Shown piece after piece: positions 55,719 through 64,000 of a stretch of 64,000 nucleotides of DNA; the stretch's first letter is position 1, and each line of letters begins with the position of its first letter. Source of the stretch: Flavobacterium sp. xlx-214. Lineage in GTDB: Bacteria > Bacteroidota > Bacteroidia > Flavobacteriales > Flavobacteriaceae. The position numbers and the translations under genes were made by a program. The notes beneath the pieces were generated by a model, which worked only from the letters and a program-made list of their open reading frames with translations, was not told where the DNA came from and searched no databases. Where the stretch lies: NCBI RefSeq assembly GCF_013874595.1, contig NZ_CP059431.1, positions 682,001 to 746,000 of the forward strand. The letters run 5' to 3'.

Positions 55719-57737
55719 ATGGATCAAGCGTTTGAAAATTTAGCATTCTCTCCAGATTTGCCAAAAAACAAATCGAATGTAATTAAAGTAATTGGAGTTG
55801 GTGGTGGTGGTAGTAATGCCATTAACCACATGTACAATCAAGGTATTAAAGGAGTTGATTTTGTGGTATGTAATACCGATGCGCAAGCATTAAACAACAG
55901 CCCAGTGCCTATTAAAATTCAGTTAGGTTTAACTTTAACCGAAGGTTTAGGTGCGGGTGCTAATCCTGAAGTAGGACAACAATCGGCATTAGAAAGTATC
56001 GAAGAAATTGAACAATTTTTAGATTCTAACACAAAAATGGTTTTTATTACTGCTGGTATGGGTGGTGGTACCGGTACAGGTGCTGCGCCAGTTATTGCTC
56101 AGTTAGCTAAAGACCGTGATATTTTAACAGTTGGTATTGTTACCATTCCTTTTCAATTTGAAGGAAAAGTACGCCAAGAACAAGCTTTAAAAGGAGTTGA
56201 AAACTTACGTAAAAATGTTGACTCATTAATTGTAATCAACAATAATAAATTACGCGAAGTTTATGGAAACTTAGGTTTTAAAGCAGGTTTCTCTAAAGCA
56301 GATGAAGTTTTAGCAACAGCATCACGCGGTATTGCTGAAGTTATTACGCACCATTACACTCAAAACATCGATTTAAAAGATGCAAAAACCGTTTTATCAA
56401 ATTCAGGTACTGCTATTATGGGATCGGCTGAAGCAAGTGGTGATAATCGTGCAAAAGAGGCAATTGTAAGCGCTTTAGATTCGCCTTTATTAAACGATAA
56501 TAAAATTACAGGTGCTAAAAATGTATTGTTGTTAATTGTTTCGGGTGAAAACGAAATCACAATTGATGAAATCGGAGAAATCAATGATCACATCCAAATG
56601 GAAGCTGGTCACAACGCTAACATCATCATGGGTGTTGGTGAAGATGATTCTTTAGGCGATGCAATTTCGGTAACCATTATTGCAACAGGTTTTAATGTTG
56701 AGCAACAAAAAATGATTGTGAATGCGAATGATGAAAATAAAAACAAAATCATTCATCATTTAGGCGAAGAGCAAAAAGCTACAACCGATTTAACAGGTTC
56801 GGCTCAGCCATCATTTACAGCTGCACCAACGCCAGAACAACCATTGCAAAACAATTTCAACTTTCAGGCGGCTCCAAAAATTGTTTATAATTTAGACGAT
56901 GAATCAGGAAATAGCGCAGCAAACGAGGTTGAAAAAAAAACAATAATCCAAACTCAAACTATTAATCAACAACAAAATGTGGCGCAGCCAGTACAAAATA
57001 CAGCTTTTGAAATACAAAAAGCTACTCCTGCACCACAGCCAATAGTTGAAACACCACAAAATACGGTTAAAACAGTAGACATTAGGGATATTATTGTAAA
57101 CGAACCTGAGTTTGTTATTGTAAAGCCTAAGCAAGTTGTTCAAAATTTACAACCTACTATGGCTGAGCAGTTTTCGTTTGAATTACTTGAGCAAGAATTA
57201 GATTTTAACGGTACTGCAAACGAGTTTAGTTTTGACTTGAACACTAATACAGAGCAAACAAATGCTCCAACAGAAATTGTTCAACAAAATGAAACAGCTC
57301 AAGAAGTTATCCGTTATAATTTAAACGATTATATGGAAGTAGAAGAGCAACTTTTACAATCTCAACCAACCGAAGAGGTAGTTGAGAAAGAGGAAGAAGC
57401 TTTTATGTTTTCTGTACGCACTGATGAAGCAATTCCAGCTGTACAACAAACTCGTTTATTACAAGACGATAGTTCTCCTTTAGAAGCATCAATTAACGAT
57501 ATTCTTAGAGAACGTGCTGAAGAACGCAAACGCAAAATGAAAGAGTTTAACCACAAATTCAATGCGGCAAGTAATCAGTTAAACGATTTAGAACGTGAAC
57601 CTGCTTACAAACGCATGGGAGTTGATTTAAATCAAAACACTAACAGTAATGTTTCTCGTACCTCAATTTCTTCAGACAGAAATAATGATGTACAATTAAG
57701 ATCTAACAATTCGTTTTTACATGACAATGTAGACTAA
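55719..57737 (+). CDS. ftsZ: Cell division GTPase FtsZ with long C-terminal linker
   Basis: This is a 672-residue tubulin homologue that forms the division ring. The GTP loop [10 protein letters not shown], the tubulin signature [14 protein letters not shown] (residues 114-127) and the synergy loop [25 protein letters not shown] are intact. The GTPase part ends near residue 330. A linker of about 250-280 residues rich in Gln, Thr, Glu and Pro follows, then [14 protein letters not shown] and a polar tail ending SFLHDNVD. The protein is almost twice the length of Escherichia coli FtsZ. It is the last gene of the dcw operon. Confidence 0.97.
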   Translation: MDQAFENLAFSPDLPKNKSNVIKVIGVGGGGSNAINHMYNQGIKGVDFVVCNTDAQALNNSPVPIKIQLGLTLTEGLGAGANPEVGQQSALESIEEIEQFLDSNTKMVFITAGMGGGTGTGAAPVIAQLAKDRDILTVGIVTIPFQFEGKVRQEQALKGVENLRKNVDSLIVINNNKLREVYGNLGFKAGFSKADEVLATASRGIAEVITHHYTQNIDLKDAKTVLSNSGTAIMGSAEASGDNRAKEAIVSALDSPLLNDNKITGAKNVLLLIVSGENEITIDEIGEINDHIQMEAGHNANIIMGVGEDDSLGDAISVTIIATGFNVEQQKMIVNANDENKNKIIHHLGEEQKATTDLTGSAQPSFTAAPTPEQPLQNNFNFQAAPKIVYNLDDESGNSAANEVEKKTIIQTQTINQQQNVAQPVQNTAFEIQKATPAPQPIVETPQNTVKTVDIRDIIVNEPEFVIVKPKQVVQNLQPTMAEQFSFELLEQELDFNGTANEFSFDLNTNTEQTNAPTEIVQQNETAQEVIRYNLNDYMEVEEQLLQSQPTEEVVEKEEEAFMFSVRTDEAIPAVQQTRLLQDDSSPLEASINDILRERAEERKRKMKEFNHKFNAASNQLNDLEREPAYKRMGVDLNQNTNSNVSRTSISSDRNNDVQLRSNNSFLHDNVD

Positions 57738-57762
57738 TTTCTAATTAGATTATATTTACCTC

Positions 57763-57799
57763 AGCCTTAAAAAGCATCACGCTTTTTAAGGCTTTTTTG
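57763..57799 (+). terminator. Terminator of the dcw operon
   Basis: AGCCTTAAAAAGC at 57763-57775 pairs perfectly with GCTTTTTAAGGCT at 57781-57793 around ATCAC, and is followed by a T tract. The promoter of the next gene begins immediately after. Confidence 0.92.
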
Positions 57800-57807
57800 T
57801 ATATTTG
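57800..57807 (+). promoter_or_regulatory. -7 promoter box of the yqeY-like gene
   Basis: TATATTTG directly follows the dcw terminator T tract and lies 22 bp before the ATG at 57830. Confidence 0.65.
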
Positions 57808-57829
57808 TACCTTAACTAATACCCAATCA

Positions 57830-58279
57830 ATGAGTTTACAAAATGATATAACTACGGCTTTAAAAGAAGCAATGAAAGCTAAAGATCAAGTGGCTTTAGA
57901 ATCATTACGTGCAATAAAATCAGAATTATTGTTAGCAAAAACATCTGGAAACGCAGAAGAGTTAACAGAAGCCGATGAAATTAAAATCCTTCAGAAATTA
58001 GTAAAACAACGCAAAGATGCAGCTGCTATTTTTACAGAACAAAACAGAAGCGATTTAGCAGAACCTGAATTAGCACAGGCTGCGGTTATTGAACAGTTTT
58101 TACCAAAACAATTAACCGAAGCTGAAGTTGAAGCCATTATTGCTACTATTATTAGTGAAGGCAACTTTTCTGGTATGCAAGCAATGGGACAAGTAATGGG
58201 CTTAGCCAATGCAAAATTAGTAGGTACAGCAGACGGAAAAACAATTTCAACTGTTGTTAAAAAACTTTTAACAGCTTAA
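57830..58279 (+). CDS. GatB/YqeY domain protein
   Basis: This is a 149-residue protein. The YqeY family pattern is complete: ITTALKEAMKAKDQVALESLRAIKSELLLAK, KILQKLVKQRKDAAAIFTEQNRSDLAEPELAQAAVIEQFLPKQLTEAEVEAII and MGQVMGLANAKLVGTADGKTISTVVKKLL. The domain resembles the tRNA-binding tail of the GatB amidotransferase subunit; the role of stand-alone members is unclear. The start at 57830 fits the -7 box; an upstream TTG would lie in the promoter. A tRNA gene follows 10 bp later, probably on the same transcript. Confidence 0.93.
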   Translation: MSLQNDITTALKEAMKAKDQVALESLRAIKSELLLAKTSGNAEELTEADEIKILQKLVKQRKDAAAIFTEQNRSDLAEPELAQAAVIEQFLPKQLTEAEVEAIIATIISEGNFSGMQAMGQVMGLANAKLVGTADGKTISTVVKKLLTA

Positions 58280-58289
58280 TAGCGTTATT

Positions 58290-58362
58290 GTCTTCGTAGT
58301 TCAACTGGATAGAATATCAGATTCCGGTTCTGATGATATGGGTTCGAATCCCTTCGAGGGCT
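58290..58362 (+). tRNA. tRNA-Arg (CCG)
   Basis: A 73-nt cloverleaf. The acceptor GTCTTCG pairs with CGAGGGC through two G-T pairs. The anticodon arm is TCAGA-TTCCGGT-TCTGA with anticodon CCG, and the T loop is TTCGAAT. The T stem (ATGGG/CCCTT) has one T-T mismatch. CCA is not encoded. It reads CGG. Confidence 0.93.
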
Positions 58363-58366
58363 CTTT

Positions 58367-58398
58367 AAATCACAATTAGTTAATTGTGATTTTTTTTT
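58367..58398 (+). terminator. Terminator after tRNA-Arg
   Basis: AAATCACAAT at 58367-58376 pairs with ATTGTGATTT at 58383-58392 around TAGTTA, and the stem runs into a T tract of nine. Confidence 0.88.
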
Positions 58399-58516
58399 AT
58401 GCTATAGAATATTAAGTTACAGTTCTCTCCCAATTCTAATTGACATTAAAAACAATAAAGATGTTTACCTACAAGAGAGAATTGATTTTTTAAACAATAC
58501 TTTAAATAAGTAATAT

Positions 58517-58552
58517 AAAAAAATCCTTCTAGTGTTCTAGAAGGATTTTTTT
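58517..58552 (-). terminator. Terminator of the S9 peptidase gene
   Basis: TCCTTCTAG at 58524-58532 pairs with CTAGAAGGA at 58537-58545 around TGTT, extended by A and T runs on both sides. It lies 8 bp past the minus-strand stop codon. Confidence 0.9.
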
Positions 58553-58559
58553 ATGTCAT

Positions 58560-60461
58560 TTACAATGTTTCTTTTAACCAATTAAAAAATTCGGTTTGCC
58601 AAACCATAGCATTTTGTGGTTTTAGTACCCAGTGGTTTTCATCGGGTAAAAACACAAACCTGCTTTTAATACCTTGTAGTTGTGCTGCTGCAAAGGCTTC
58701 TTGCCCCTGGCCTATAGGCACACGATAATCTTTACCACCATGGAAAATTAAGATAGGCGTATTCCATTTAGCTACGTTGTTTTTAGGATTAAACTGTGCA
58801 AATGTTTTTTGTGCTGCTGCGTTGTTTTTATCCCAATACGGTCCACCCGCATCCCAATTGGTAAAGAAAACCTCTTCGGTTGTTCCGTACATCGATTCTA
58901 AATTAAACACACCACAATGTGCAATTAAACTTTTGAATCGGTTTTCATGAATACCCGCTAAAAAATATACCGAATAACCACCATAACTTGCACCAATAGC
59001 CCCACGACGAGCCGTATCTACATACTTTTCTTTAGAAACTTCATCAATAGCAGTTAAGTAATCGTTCATTACTTGTCCGCCCCAATCTTTAGAAATAGCT
59101 TCGTTCCACTCTACTCCGTGCCCTGGCATTCCTCTGCGGTTAGGCGCTACAATAACATAACCATTGGCAGCCATTAATTGAAAGTTCCAACGGAACGAGT
59201 AAAATTGCGTTAAAGCCGATTGCGGACCACCCTCACAATACAATATGGTTGGGTATTTTTTGTTAGGATCAAAATTAGGAGGCAAAATAACGTATACCAA
59301 CATCTTTTTACCATCGGTAGTAGTTATCCATTTCTTTTCTATTTTGCTTTTAGCAATTTTACTATAAGCAACATCGTTAACGTGGGTAACTTTGTTCCAG
59401 CTTTTAGCTTTTAAATCGTATGAGTATACTTCGCTTGCTGTGTTAAAATCGGTTCTGGTAACCAATAACTTGTTTCCTGAAAAACCAACAAAGCCGGTAA
59501 CATCAAACTCGCCTTTTGTAATTTGCTTTACGGTTACAGCAATACGACTAACGCCCGGAAAGTTTACTTCAAAAATTTGCTGTGTACCATCAACCGCTGC
59601 ATTAAAATACACTTTTTTGCCATCTTTACTCCAAACAAAACTGTTTACAGTACCATCCCAACCAGCAGTTAAGTTGATGTCAACCCCTTTGTGGCGTACA
59701 ATAATATCGTTTTTATCGGCTTCGTATCCATCGTTTTTCATTTGCAACCAAGACAAGTCTCCATTTGGTGAAAAGGTTGGATGGGTATCATAACCTACGT
59801 TCTTTTCGGTAAGATTTACGGTTTGTTTGGTATCTAAATTATACTCGTACAAATCAGTATTGGTACTAGTTGCATAAGCAGTACCCGATTTCTTTTTAGA
59901 AACATAAATAACCGATTTACCCGATGGATGCCAAATATAATCTTCCTCACCACCAAAAGGCGCTTGCGGACTGTAATAAGGCTCATCTTTTAAAAGATCG
60001 GTTTTTTCTTTGGTTTCTAAATTGGTTACAAACACGTGACTAAAAGATCCATCGCTGTCTTTGTCCCAATGGCGGTAATCTAAACCATCGTACACATAAA
60101 CGGTAGCGTCTTTTAACTCAGGATAACGATCTTTCCCTAACACTTTATTTACCTTAACGTCTTCTGATGAAAGCGAAAATTTACCATCTGGCGAAAGATT
60201 TCTGTCTTTCAATAAGCCATCCGTACTTTCTAGTTCTTTCACTCTCTTACCATCAATACTTACTTGGTATGATTTGTACTCAATTTTATTCTTTTCCATG
60301 TTAGGCGTACCTACTTTATAAATAAGGTAATCGCCTTTTTCGGTAATTCCAACTGGGTTTACGCGCCCTAATTGCCAAAGTAATTCTTTGGTCATTACCT
60401 TATCTTGTGCTGTAGCATTTAATGCAACAACAGATAAAGTTGCCAATAAAATACGTTTCAT
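58560..60461 (-). CDS. Secreted S9 family serine peptidase (prolyl oligopeptidase-like)
   Basis: This is a 633-residue exported peptidase with a signal peptide ending ATAQ. The N-terminal part (about 25-370) is a beta-propeller with PD40-like blades (NLSPDGKFSLSS, YIWHPSGKSVIYVSKK and THPTFSPNGDLSWLQ). The C-terminal alpha/beta hydrolase has the nucleophile Ser in IGASYGGYSVYF, the Asp in HGGKDYRVPIGQ and the His in LPDENHWVLKP. The architecture suits removal of di- or tripeptides or acyl amino acids from small peptides in the periplasm. Exact specificity (dipeptidyl- or acylaminoacyl-peptidase) is not certain. It is a single-gene unit, divergent from the DedA gene. Confidence 0.93.
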   Translation of the reverse strand: MKRILLATLSVVALNATAQDKVMTKELLWQLGRVNPVGITEKGDYLIYKVGTPNMEKNKIEYKSYQVSIDGKRVKELESTDGLLKDRNLSPDGKFSLSSEDVKVNKVLGKDRYPELKDATVYVYDGLDYRHWDKDSDGSFSHVFVTNLETKEKTDLLKDEPYYSPQAPFGGEEDYIWHPSGKSVIYVSKKKSGTAYATSTNTDLYEYNLDTKQTVNLTEKNVGYDTHPTFSPNGDLSWLQMKNDGYEADKNDIIVRHKGVDINLTAGWDGTVNSFVWSKDGKKVYFNAAVDGTQQIFEVNFPGVSRIAVTVKQITKGEFDVTGFVGFSGNKLLVTRTDFNTASEVYSYDLKAKSWNKVTHVNDVAYSKIAKSKIEKKWITTTDGKKMLVYVILPPNFDPNKKYPTILYCEGGPQSALTQFYSFRWNFQLMAANGYVIVAPNRRGMPGHGVEWNEAISKDWGGQVMNDYLTAIDEVSKEKYVDTARRGAIGASYGGYSVYFLAGIHENRFKSLIAHCGVFNLESMYGTTEEVFFTNWDAGGPYWDKNNAAAQKTFAQFNPKNNVAKWNTPILIFHGGKDYRVPIGQGQEAFAAAQLQGIKSRFVFLPDENHWVLKPQNAMVWQTEFFNWLKETL

Positions 60462-60567
60462 TCTTGAACATTTTTTTAATTGTGGCTAAAATTACGAAAA
60501 TATAAATGATAAAAATTCCTTAAAGTTTTGTTTTAGGTTATTTAGAGACCCTAAAAAATAAAAAATT

Positions 60568-61293
60568 ATGAGTAATTTCACGGACGAAAAAATACTACAC
60601 AATTATTTTAGAATGGAAGATTTTAATTGGGGCGATTTAATCAATCCTGAATTCTACATAAATTTAGAGATAGCAGGCCATAAAATTGGCTTATATGTTG
60701 TTTTGTTTATTGTTTTTGCCGAAACAGGTTTATTAGCAGGTTTCTTTTTACCGGGTGATTCGTTACTTTTCTTATCGGGTATCTACAGTAAGGCATTAAT
60801 GAGCGAAGTTGTTGAGATAGAAAGCGATTTTTTAAATGTTTTAGGTGTTGCATCAATGGTAGCAGCAGCAGGTATTGTAGGTAACTTATTTGGTTATTGG
60901 TTTGGTGCTAAAAGTGGCAATTACTTATACCAGAAAGAAGATGGTCTTTTGTTTAAAAAGAAATATTTACTAGAATCAAAAGCTTTTTTTGAAAAGCACG
61001 GTGGTAGAGCTATTATTTTTGCACGTTTCTTACCTATCGTTCGTACTTTTACGCCTATTATTGCAGGTGTTGCTAATATGGAGTTTAAAAAGTTCTTGTT
61101 TTACAACATTATTAGTTCAATAGCGTGGGCATTTTCATTGATATTTGCCGGGCACTACTTGTACCGCATTTTATTAGACAACTATGGTTTTGATTTAACG
61201 CATTATATAGAGCACATTATCATTATCATAATTATAATAACAACAGTACCTTTTGTTATAAAACTGATCAAAAACAAAAGAGCTAAGAATTAA
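60568..61293 (+). CDS. DedA family membrane protein
   Basis: This is a 241-residue inner membrane protein. The family motifs are FAETGLLAGFFLPGDSLLFLSGIYS near the first re-entrant segment and KHGGRAIIFARFLPIVRTFTPIIAGVANMEFKKFLFYNIISSIAW. DedA proteins are thought to move undecaprenyl phosphate or related lipids across the membrane, which would support wall synthesis. The ATG at 60568 is used; an ATG at 60613 (MEDFNWGD) is equally plausible. A terminator separates it from mtgA. Confidence 0.93.
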   Translation: MSNFTDEKILHNYFRMEDFNWGDLINPEFYINLEIAGHKIGLYVVLFIVFAETGLLAGFFLPGDSLLFLSGIYSKALMSEVVEIESDFLNVLGVASMVAAAGIVGNLFGYWFGAKSGNYLYQKEDGLLFKKKYLLESKAFFEKHGGRAIIFARFLPIVRTFTPIIAGVANMEFKKFLFYNIISSIAWAFSLIFAGHYLYRILLDNYGFDLTHYIEHIIIIIIIITTVPFVIKLIKNKRAKN

Positions 61294-61324
61294 AAAAACG
61301 GATGTATATTTACATCCGTTTTTT
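61293..61324 (+). terminator. Terminator between dedA-like gene and mtgA
   Basis: AAAAAACGGATGTA at 61293-61306 pairs perfectly with TACATCCGTTTTTT at 61311-61324 around TATT. Confidence 0.9.
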
Positions 61325-61333
61325 ATTAGATTT

Positions 61334-62020
61334 ATGTTTAGCAAAGTTTTAAAATTTATAGGAAAGCTTATTCTGTACTTCTTAGGAATAAGTGTTGGGT
61401 TGGTTATTATTTTTAAATTTGTTCCAGTTCCTGTAACTCCACTAATGGTTATACGTTGTGTAGAACAAATATCTACAGGCGAAAAAGTAGTATGGAAGCA
61501 CGATTGGGTTTCTATTGATGAAATGTCAATCAATATTCAAAAAGCAGTTATTGCTAGTGAAGATGGTAAGTTTACATCGCACAACGGTTTTGATGTAAAA
61601 GCCATTGAAAAAGCATATCAAAACAATCAAAAAGGAAAGAAAATAAAAGGCGGAAGCACAATAAGCCAACAAACGGCAAAAAACGTTTTTCTTTGGCAAG
61701 GAAGAAGTTATCTACGTAAAGGTTTAGAAGCTTATTTTACAGTTCTTATTGAAGTTGTTTGGGGCAAAGAACGCATTATGGAGGTGTACTTAAATTCTAT
61801 TGAAATGGGCAATGGCATTTATGGTATTGAAGCGGCATCTCAACACTGGTTCAACAAATCGGCAAACAATCTTACAAAAGCCGAAGCTGCTGCTATTGCT
61901 GCTATTTTACCCAACCCAAGAAAATTTAAAGCAGCCAATGGTTCGCAATACACCAATCGTAGAAAAAATGCCATAAAACGACAAATGAATTTTTACGAAA
62001 AACCCAATTACAAAAAATAA
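61334..62020 (+). CDS. mtgA: Monofunctional peptidoglycan glycosyltransferase
   Basis: This is a 228-residue family 51 glycosyltransferase with an N-terminal membrane helix (LILYFLGISVGLVIIFKFV). The catalytic Glu lies in IASEDGKFTSHNGFD. The other conserved motifs are KGGSTISQQTAKNVFLW, YLRKGLEAYFT, KERIMEVYLNSIEMGNGIYGIEAASQHWF and AAIAAILPNPRKF. There is no transpeptidase domain, so it only polymerises lipid II. The ATG is 10 bp after the preceding terminator; a near -7 box (TAGATTTA) abuts the start. Confidence 0.95.
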   Translation: MFSKVLKFIGKLILYFLGISVGLVIIFKFVPVPVTPLMVIRCVEQISTGEKVVWKHDWVSIDEMSINIQKAVIASEDGKFTSHNGFDVKAIEKAYQNNQKGKKIKGGSTISQQTAKNVFLWQGRSYLRKGLEAYFTVLIEVVWGKERIMEVYLNSIEMGNGIYGIEAASQHWFNKSANNLTKAEAAAIAAILPNPRKFKAANGSQYTNRRKNAIKRQMNFYEKPNYKK

Positions 62021-62080
62021 TAAAAATTAAAATGTTTCGTTTTTTTTATTACTTTTATTCTAAATATTTAAAACTAAATT

Positions 62081-62578
62081 ATGAAAAAGAACATTTTATT
62101 AATTGCTATTGCTACAGGTTTATTGTCTATAACAGCTTGTAAAAAAGAAACTACAACTACTACAGAAACTTCAATTAATGATTCATTAACAACAGAGACT
62201 ACCACTACAACAACTGAAACAAATGTAGATCCTGCGGTTCAAGCAAAGATTGACGAAGCTAAAACAAAGTATGATAAAGCAGAAGCTGATGTACAAGCTG
62301 CTATTGCTAAAGGTGATAAAAAAGCAGAAGCTGCTGCTATTAAAGTAAGAGATGAAGCTAAATCTTCTTGGGATAATTTAAAAGCAGGAGTAAGTAATGT
62401 TGCTGAAGATGTTAAAGACGGAGTTAGCAATGCTGCCAACAAAGTAGAAGAAGGCGCTGAAAAAGTAGGCGATAAAGCTAAAGAAGTTGGAAAAGAAGTT
62501 GAAGCAGGAGCTAAAAAAGCAGGAGAAGATGTTAAAGAAGGTTACAACAAAACCTTAGACAAAATGAAAGCTAAATAA
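62081..62578 (+). CDS. Alanine/lysine-rich lipoprotein with LEA-like repeats
   Basis: This is a 165-residue lipoprotein (lipobox ITAC). A Thr/Glu-rich stretch follows the cysteine (KKETTTTTETSINDSLTTE), then a coiled-coil segment (AKIDEAKTKYDKAEADVQAAIAKGDKKAEAAAIK). The last 70 residues are amphipathic repeats of the LEA/apolipoprotein type (VAEDVKDGVSNAANKVEEGAEKVGDKAKEVGKEVEAGAKKAGEDVKEGY). NDSL fits the Bacteroidota O-glycosylation motif D(S/T)(A/I/L/V/M/T). It may have an envelope-protective or stress role, but no function is known. A shared terminator follows. Confidence 0.85.
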   Translation: MKKNILLIAIATGLLSITACKKETTTTTETSINDSLTTETTTTTTETNVDPAVQAKIDEAKTKYDKAEADVQAAIAKGDKKAEAAAIKVRDEAKSSWDNLKAGVSNVAEDVKDGVSNAANKVEEGAEKVGDKAKEVGKEVEAGAKKAGEDVKEGYNKTLDKMKAK

Positions 62579-62587
62579 TTTTAGTAA

Positions 62588-62616
62588 AAAAACCCATTCA
62601 AATTGAATGGGTTTTT
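62588..62616. terminator. Bidirectional terminator between lipoprotein and enoyl-CoA hydratase genes
   Basis: AAAAACCCATTCA at 62588-62600 pairs with TGAATGGGTTTTT at 62604-62616 around AAT. Confidence 0.9.
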
Positions 62617-62629
62617 ATTTTTATAACTT

Positions 62630-63412
62630 TTAATTTCCTTTAAAATCGGCTTTACGTTTTTCTAAGAAAGCAGTTGTTCCTTCTTTAAAATCCTCCGTAC
62701 CAAAGCAATATCCAAAACGATCAATTTCTACATCAAATCCGTTAACGCCATCTTTAAAATTAGCGTTAACTGCTTTAATAGCTTGTGTAATAGCAGTTGG
62801 TGAATTCTTCGCAATTTTAGACGCTATCTCGTTTGCTTTCTCTAACAATTCAGGTTGTGCAACTACATGGTTTACCAATCCGTAAGTTAATGCTGTGTTA
62901 GCATCTATCATTTGAGCAGTCATAATCATTTCATTTGCACGTCCTTTACCTACTAATTGAGGCAAACGTTGTGTACCGCCGTAACCAGGAATAACACCTA
63001 AAGTAACTTCAGGTAATCCCATTTTAGCGTTATCAGAAGCTACTCTCATGTGCGCTGCCATTGCTAATTCTAATCCACCACCTAAAGCAAAACCATTTAC
63101 AGCCGCAATAACAGGTGTATTTAAATTCTCTACAAAATCGAACAATAACTCTTGTCCTTTTCTTGCTAAATCTGATCCTTCAGATGTACTAAAACTAGCA
63201 AACTCAGAAATATCGGCACCAGCTACAAAAGCTTTTTCACCAGAACCTGTAATAATAATAGCTCTAATGTTTGTATCGGCATCACAATCTGCAAAAGCAT
63301 TGTGTAATTCTTGAATAGTAGCTTTATTTAAAGCATTTAACTTAGTTGGACGATTAATTGTAATAGTTGCAATTGCTTGATTTTTCTCTACTAAAATGTT
63401 TTCAAATGACAT
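62630..63412 (-). CDS. Enoyl-CoA hydratase/isomerase (crotonase) family
   Basis: This 260-residue enzyme adds water to trans-2-enoyl-CoA in fatty acid or amino acid degradation. The oxyanion-hole region GSGEKAFVAGADISEF and FALGGGLELAMAAHMRVA are intact. The two catalytic Glu positions of true hydratases are both present, in GGGLELAM and LPEVTLGVIPGYGGTQRLP. The C-terminal helix block ends AFLEKRKADFKG. It follows the histidine kinase gene by 12 bp on the same strand, an unexpected partner, so shared transcription may be incidental. Confidence 0.94.
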   Translation of the reverse strand: MSFENILVEKNQAIATITINRPTKLNALNKATIQELHNAFADCDADTNIRAIIITGSGEKAFVAGADISEFASFSTSEGSDLARKGQELLFDFVENLNTPVIAAVNGFALGGGLELAMAAHMRVASDNAKMGLPEVTLGVIPGYGGTQRLPQLVGKGRANEMIMTAQMIDANTALTYGLVNHVVAQPELLEKANEIASKIAKNSPTAITQAIKAVNANFKDGVNGFDVEIDRFGYCFGTEDFKEGTTAFLEKRKADFKGN

Positions 63413-63424
63413 ATATTTTCTTTT

Positions 63425-64000
63425 TTAATTAGTTATTGGTAATTGCACATAAAATGTAGTGCCTTTATTTACTTGCGTTTCAAAATAAATGGTGCCGCCA
63501 TACCCTTCAATCATGTTCTTAATCATAGCTAAACCTAAGCCCATACCACTTGTTTTTGTTGTAAATTTGGGTTCAAATATTTTATCTTTTATACTATCTG
63601 GCACGCCTGTACCGTTGTCTGAAATGGTAATTAAAACATCTGTTTCTACTTTTTCAACTTTTACTAAAATACGCGGAAAAGGTTCATAATTAGGAATAGC
63701 TTGTATGGCATTTTTAACCAAATTAGTAATGATGCGGATAATTTGCGACTGATCAAAAACGGCAATTATTTCTTTCTCGGTTGATTCAAATCGGATAAAA
63801 TCTTCATTAAAAATATCCAACGCCAACTGCACTACTTTCACCACATTTAAAGTAGTATTTTCTTGTGCAGGCATCGATGCAAAATTAGAAAAAGCAGATG
63901 CTACGGCACTCATGGTATCAATTTGTTGTACCATGGTATCGCAAAAATCTTTCATTTTTTCATCAATTTTGGGATCTTCTGGATTGAAACGACGAGCAAA
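63425..64000 (-). CDS. Sensor histidine kinase, C-terminal part (cut by the right edge)
   Basis: The reading frame is open to the window edge, so the 5' end is missing. The translated start here, FARRFNPEDPKIDEKMKDF, is inside the dimerisation region; the phosphoacceptor histidine lies upstream, outside the window. The ATPase domain is complete: N box NLVKNAIQAIP, DNGTGVP, KIFEPKFTTKTSGMGLGLAMIKNMIEGYGG. The pattern resembles NtrY/NtrB-like kinases. The downstream neighbour is the enoyl-CoA hydratase gene, 12 bp away. Confidence 0.9.
   Translation of the reverse strand, partial: FARRFNPEDPKIDEKMKDFCDTMVQQIDTMSAVASAFSNFASMPAQENTTLNVVKVVQLALDIFNEDFIRFESTEKEIIAVFDQSQIIRIITNLVKNAIQAIPNYEPFPRILVKVEKVETDVLITISDNGTGVPDSIKDKIFEPKFTTKTSGMGLGLAMIKNMIEGYGGTIYFETQVNKGTTFYVQLPITN

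Overview
The window reads as chromosomal DNA of a low-GC Bacteroidota, most likely a member of the Flavobacteriaceae. The evidence is threefold: type IX secretion (T9SS) cargo and gliding genes (PorP/SprF-type protein, two kinds of T9SS C-terminal signal, gldB-gldC), Bacteroidota-style -7 promoter boxes (TAnnTTTG) ahead of many genes, and lineage-typical gene forms (MurF-Alr fusion, DnaG without zinc ligands, long FtsZ). The genus cannot be fixed from the sequence alone. There is no phage, plasmid, complete insertion sequence or CRISPR array.

Layout. 1-6.8 kb: small hypothetical and lipoprotein genes, a TPR sensor kinase with a LuxR-type regulator, and two tandem secreted paralogues. 6.8-19.5 kb (minus strand): a T9SS surface locus made of a 2965-residue adhesin with fifteen exact-length 291-bp repeats, a PorP/SprF-like protein and an OmpA/PD40 protein, followed past a terminator by two small HTH genes. 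20-21 kb: a membrane-anchored AraC-type regulator, divergent from the adhesin. 21-27.4 kb: an RND efflux operon with its own GbsR/MarR-type repressor and a clear operator. 27.5-29.4 kb: three tRNA-Gly genes, a third copy of the secreted family, and mscL. 29.4-35.8 kb: murF-alr fusion, divergent TauE/SafE permease and CstB-like persulfide dioxygenase, and a T9SS-secreted leucine-rich protein. 35.9-41.8 kb: dnaG, nadE, gldB-gldC, a small membrane protein, engB and an alpha/beta hydrolase.

42.1-57.8 kb is a complete division and cell wall (dcw) operon: mraZ, rsmH, ftsL-like, PASTA-type penicillin-binding protein, murE, mraY, murD, ftsW, murG, murC, ftsQ, ftsA, ftsZ. It has a MraZ-box operator and promoter at the front and a strong terminator at the end. 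murF and ddl are absent from the operon; murF sits 12 kb upstream fused to alr. 57.8-64 kb: yqeY-like gene, tRNA-Arg, S9 peptidase, DedA protein, mtgA, an LEA-like lipoprotein, an enoyl-CoA hydratase, and a histidine kinase cut by the right edge.

Most of the window is ordinary core genome. The parts most worth a second look are the adhesin repeat array and its partner locus, the transposase-like HTH pair, the three-member secreted family, the triple MraZ box, and two candidate regulatory palindromes. I did not find a clear, wholly new multi-gene system.
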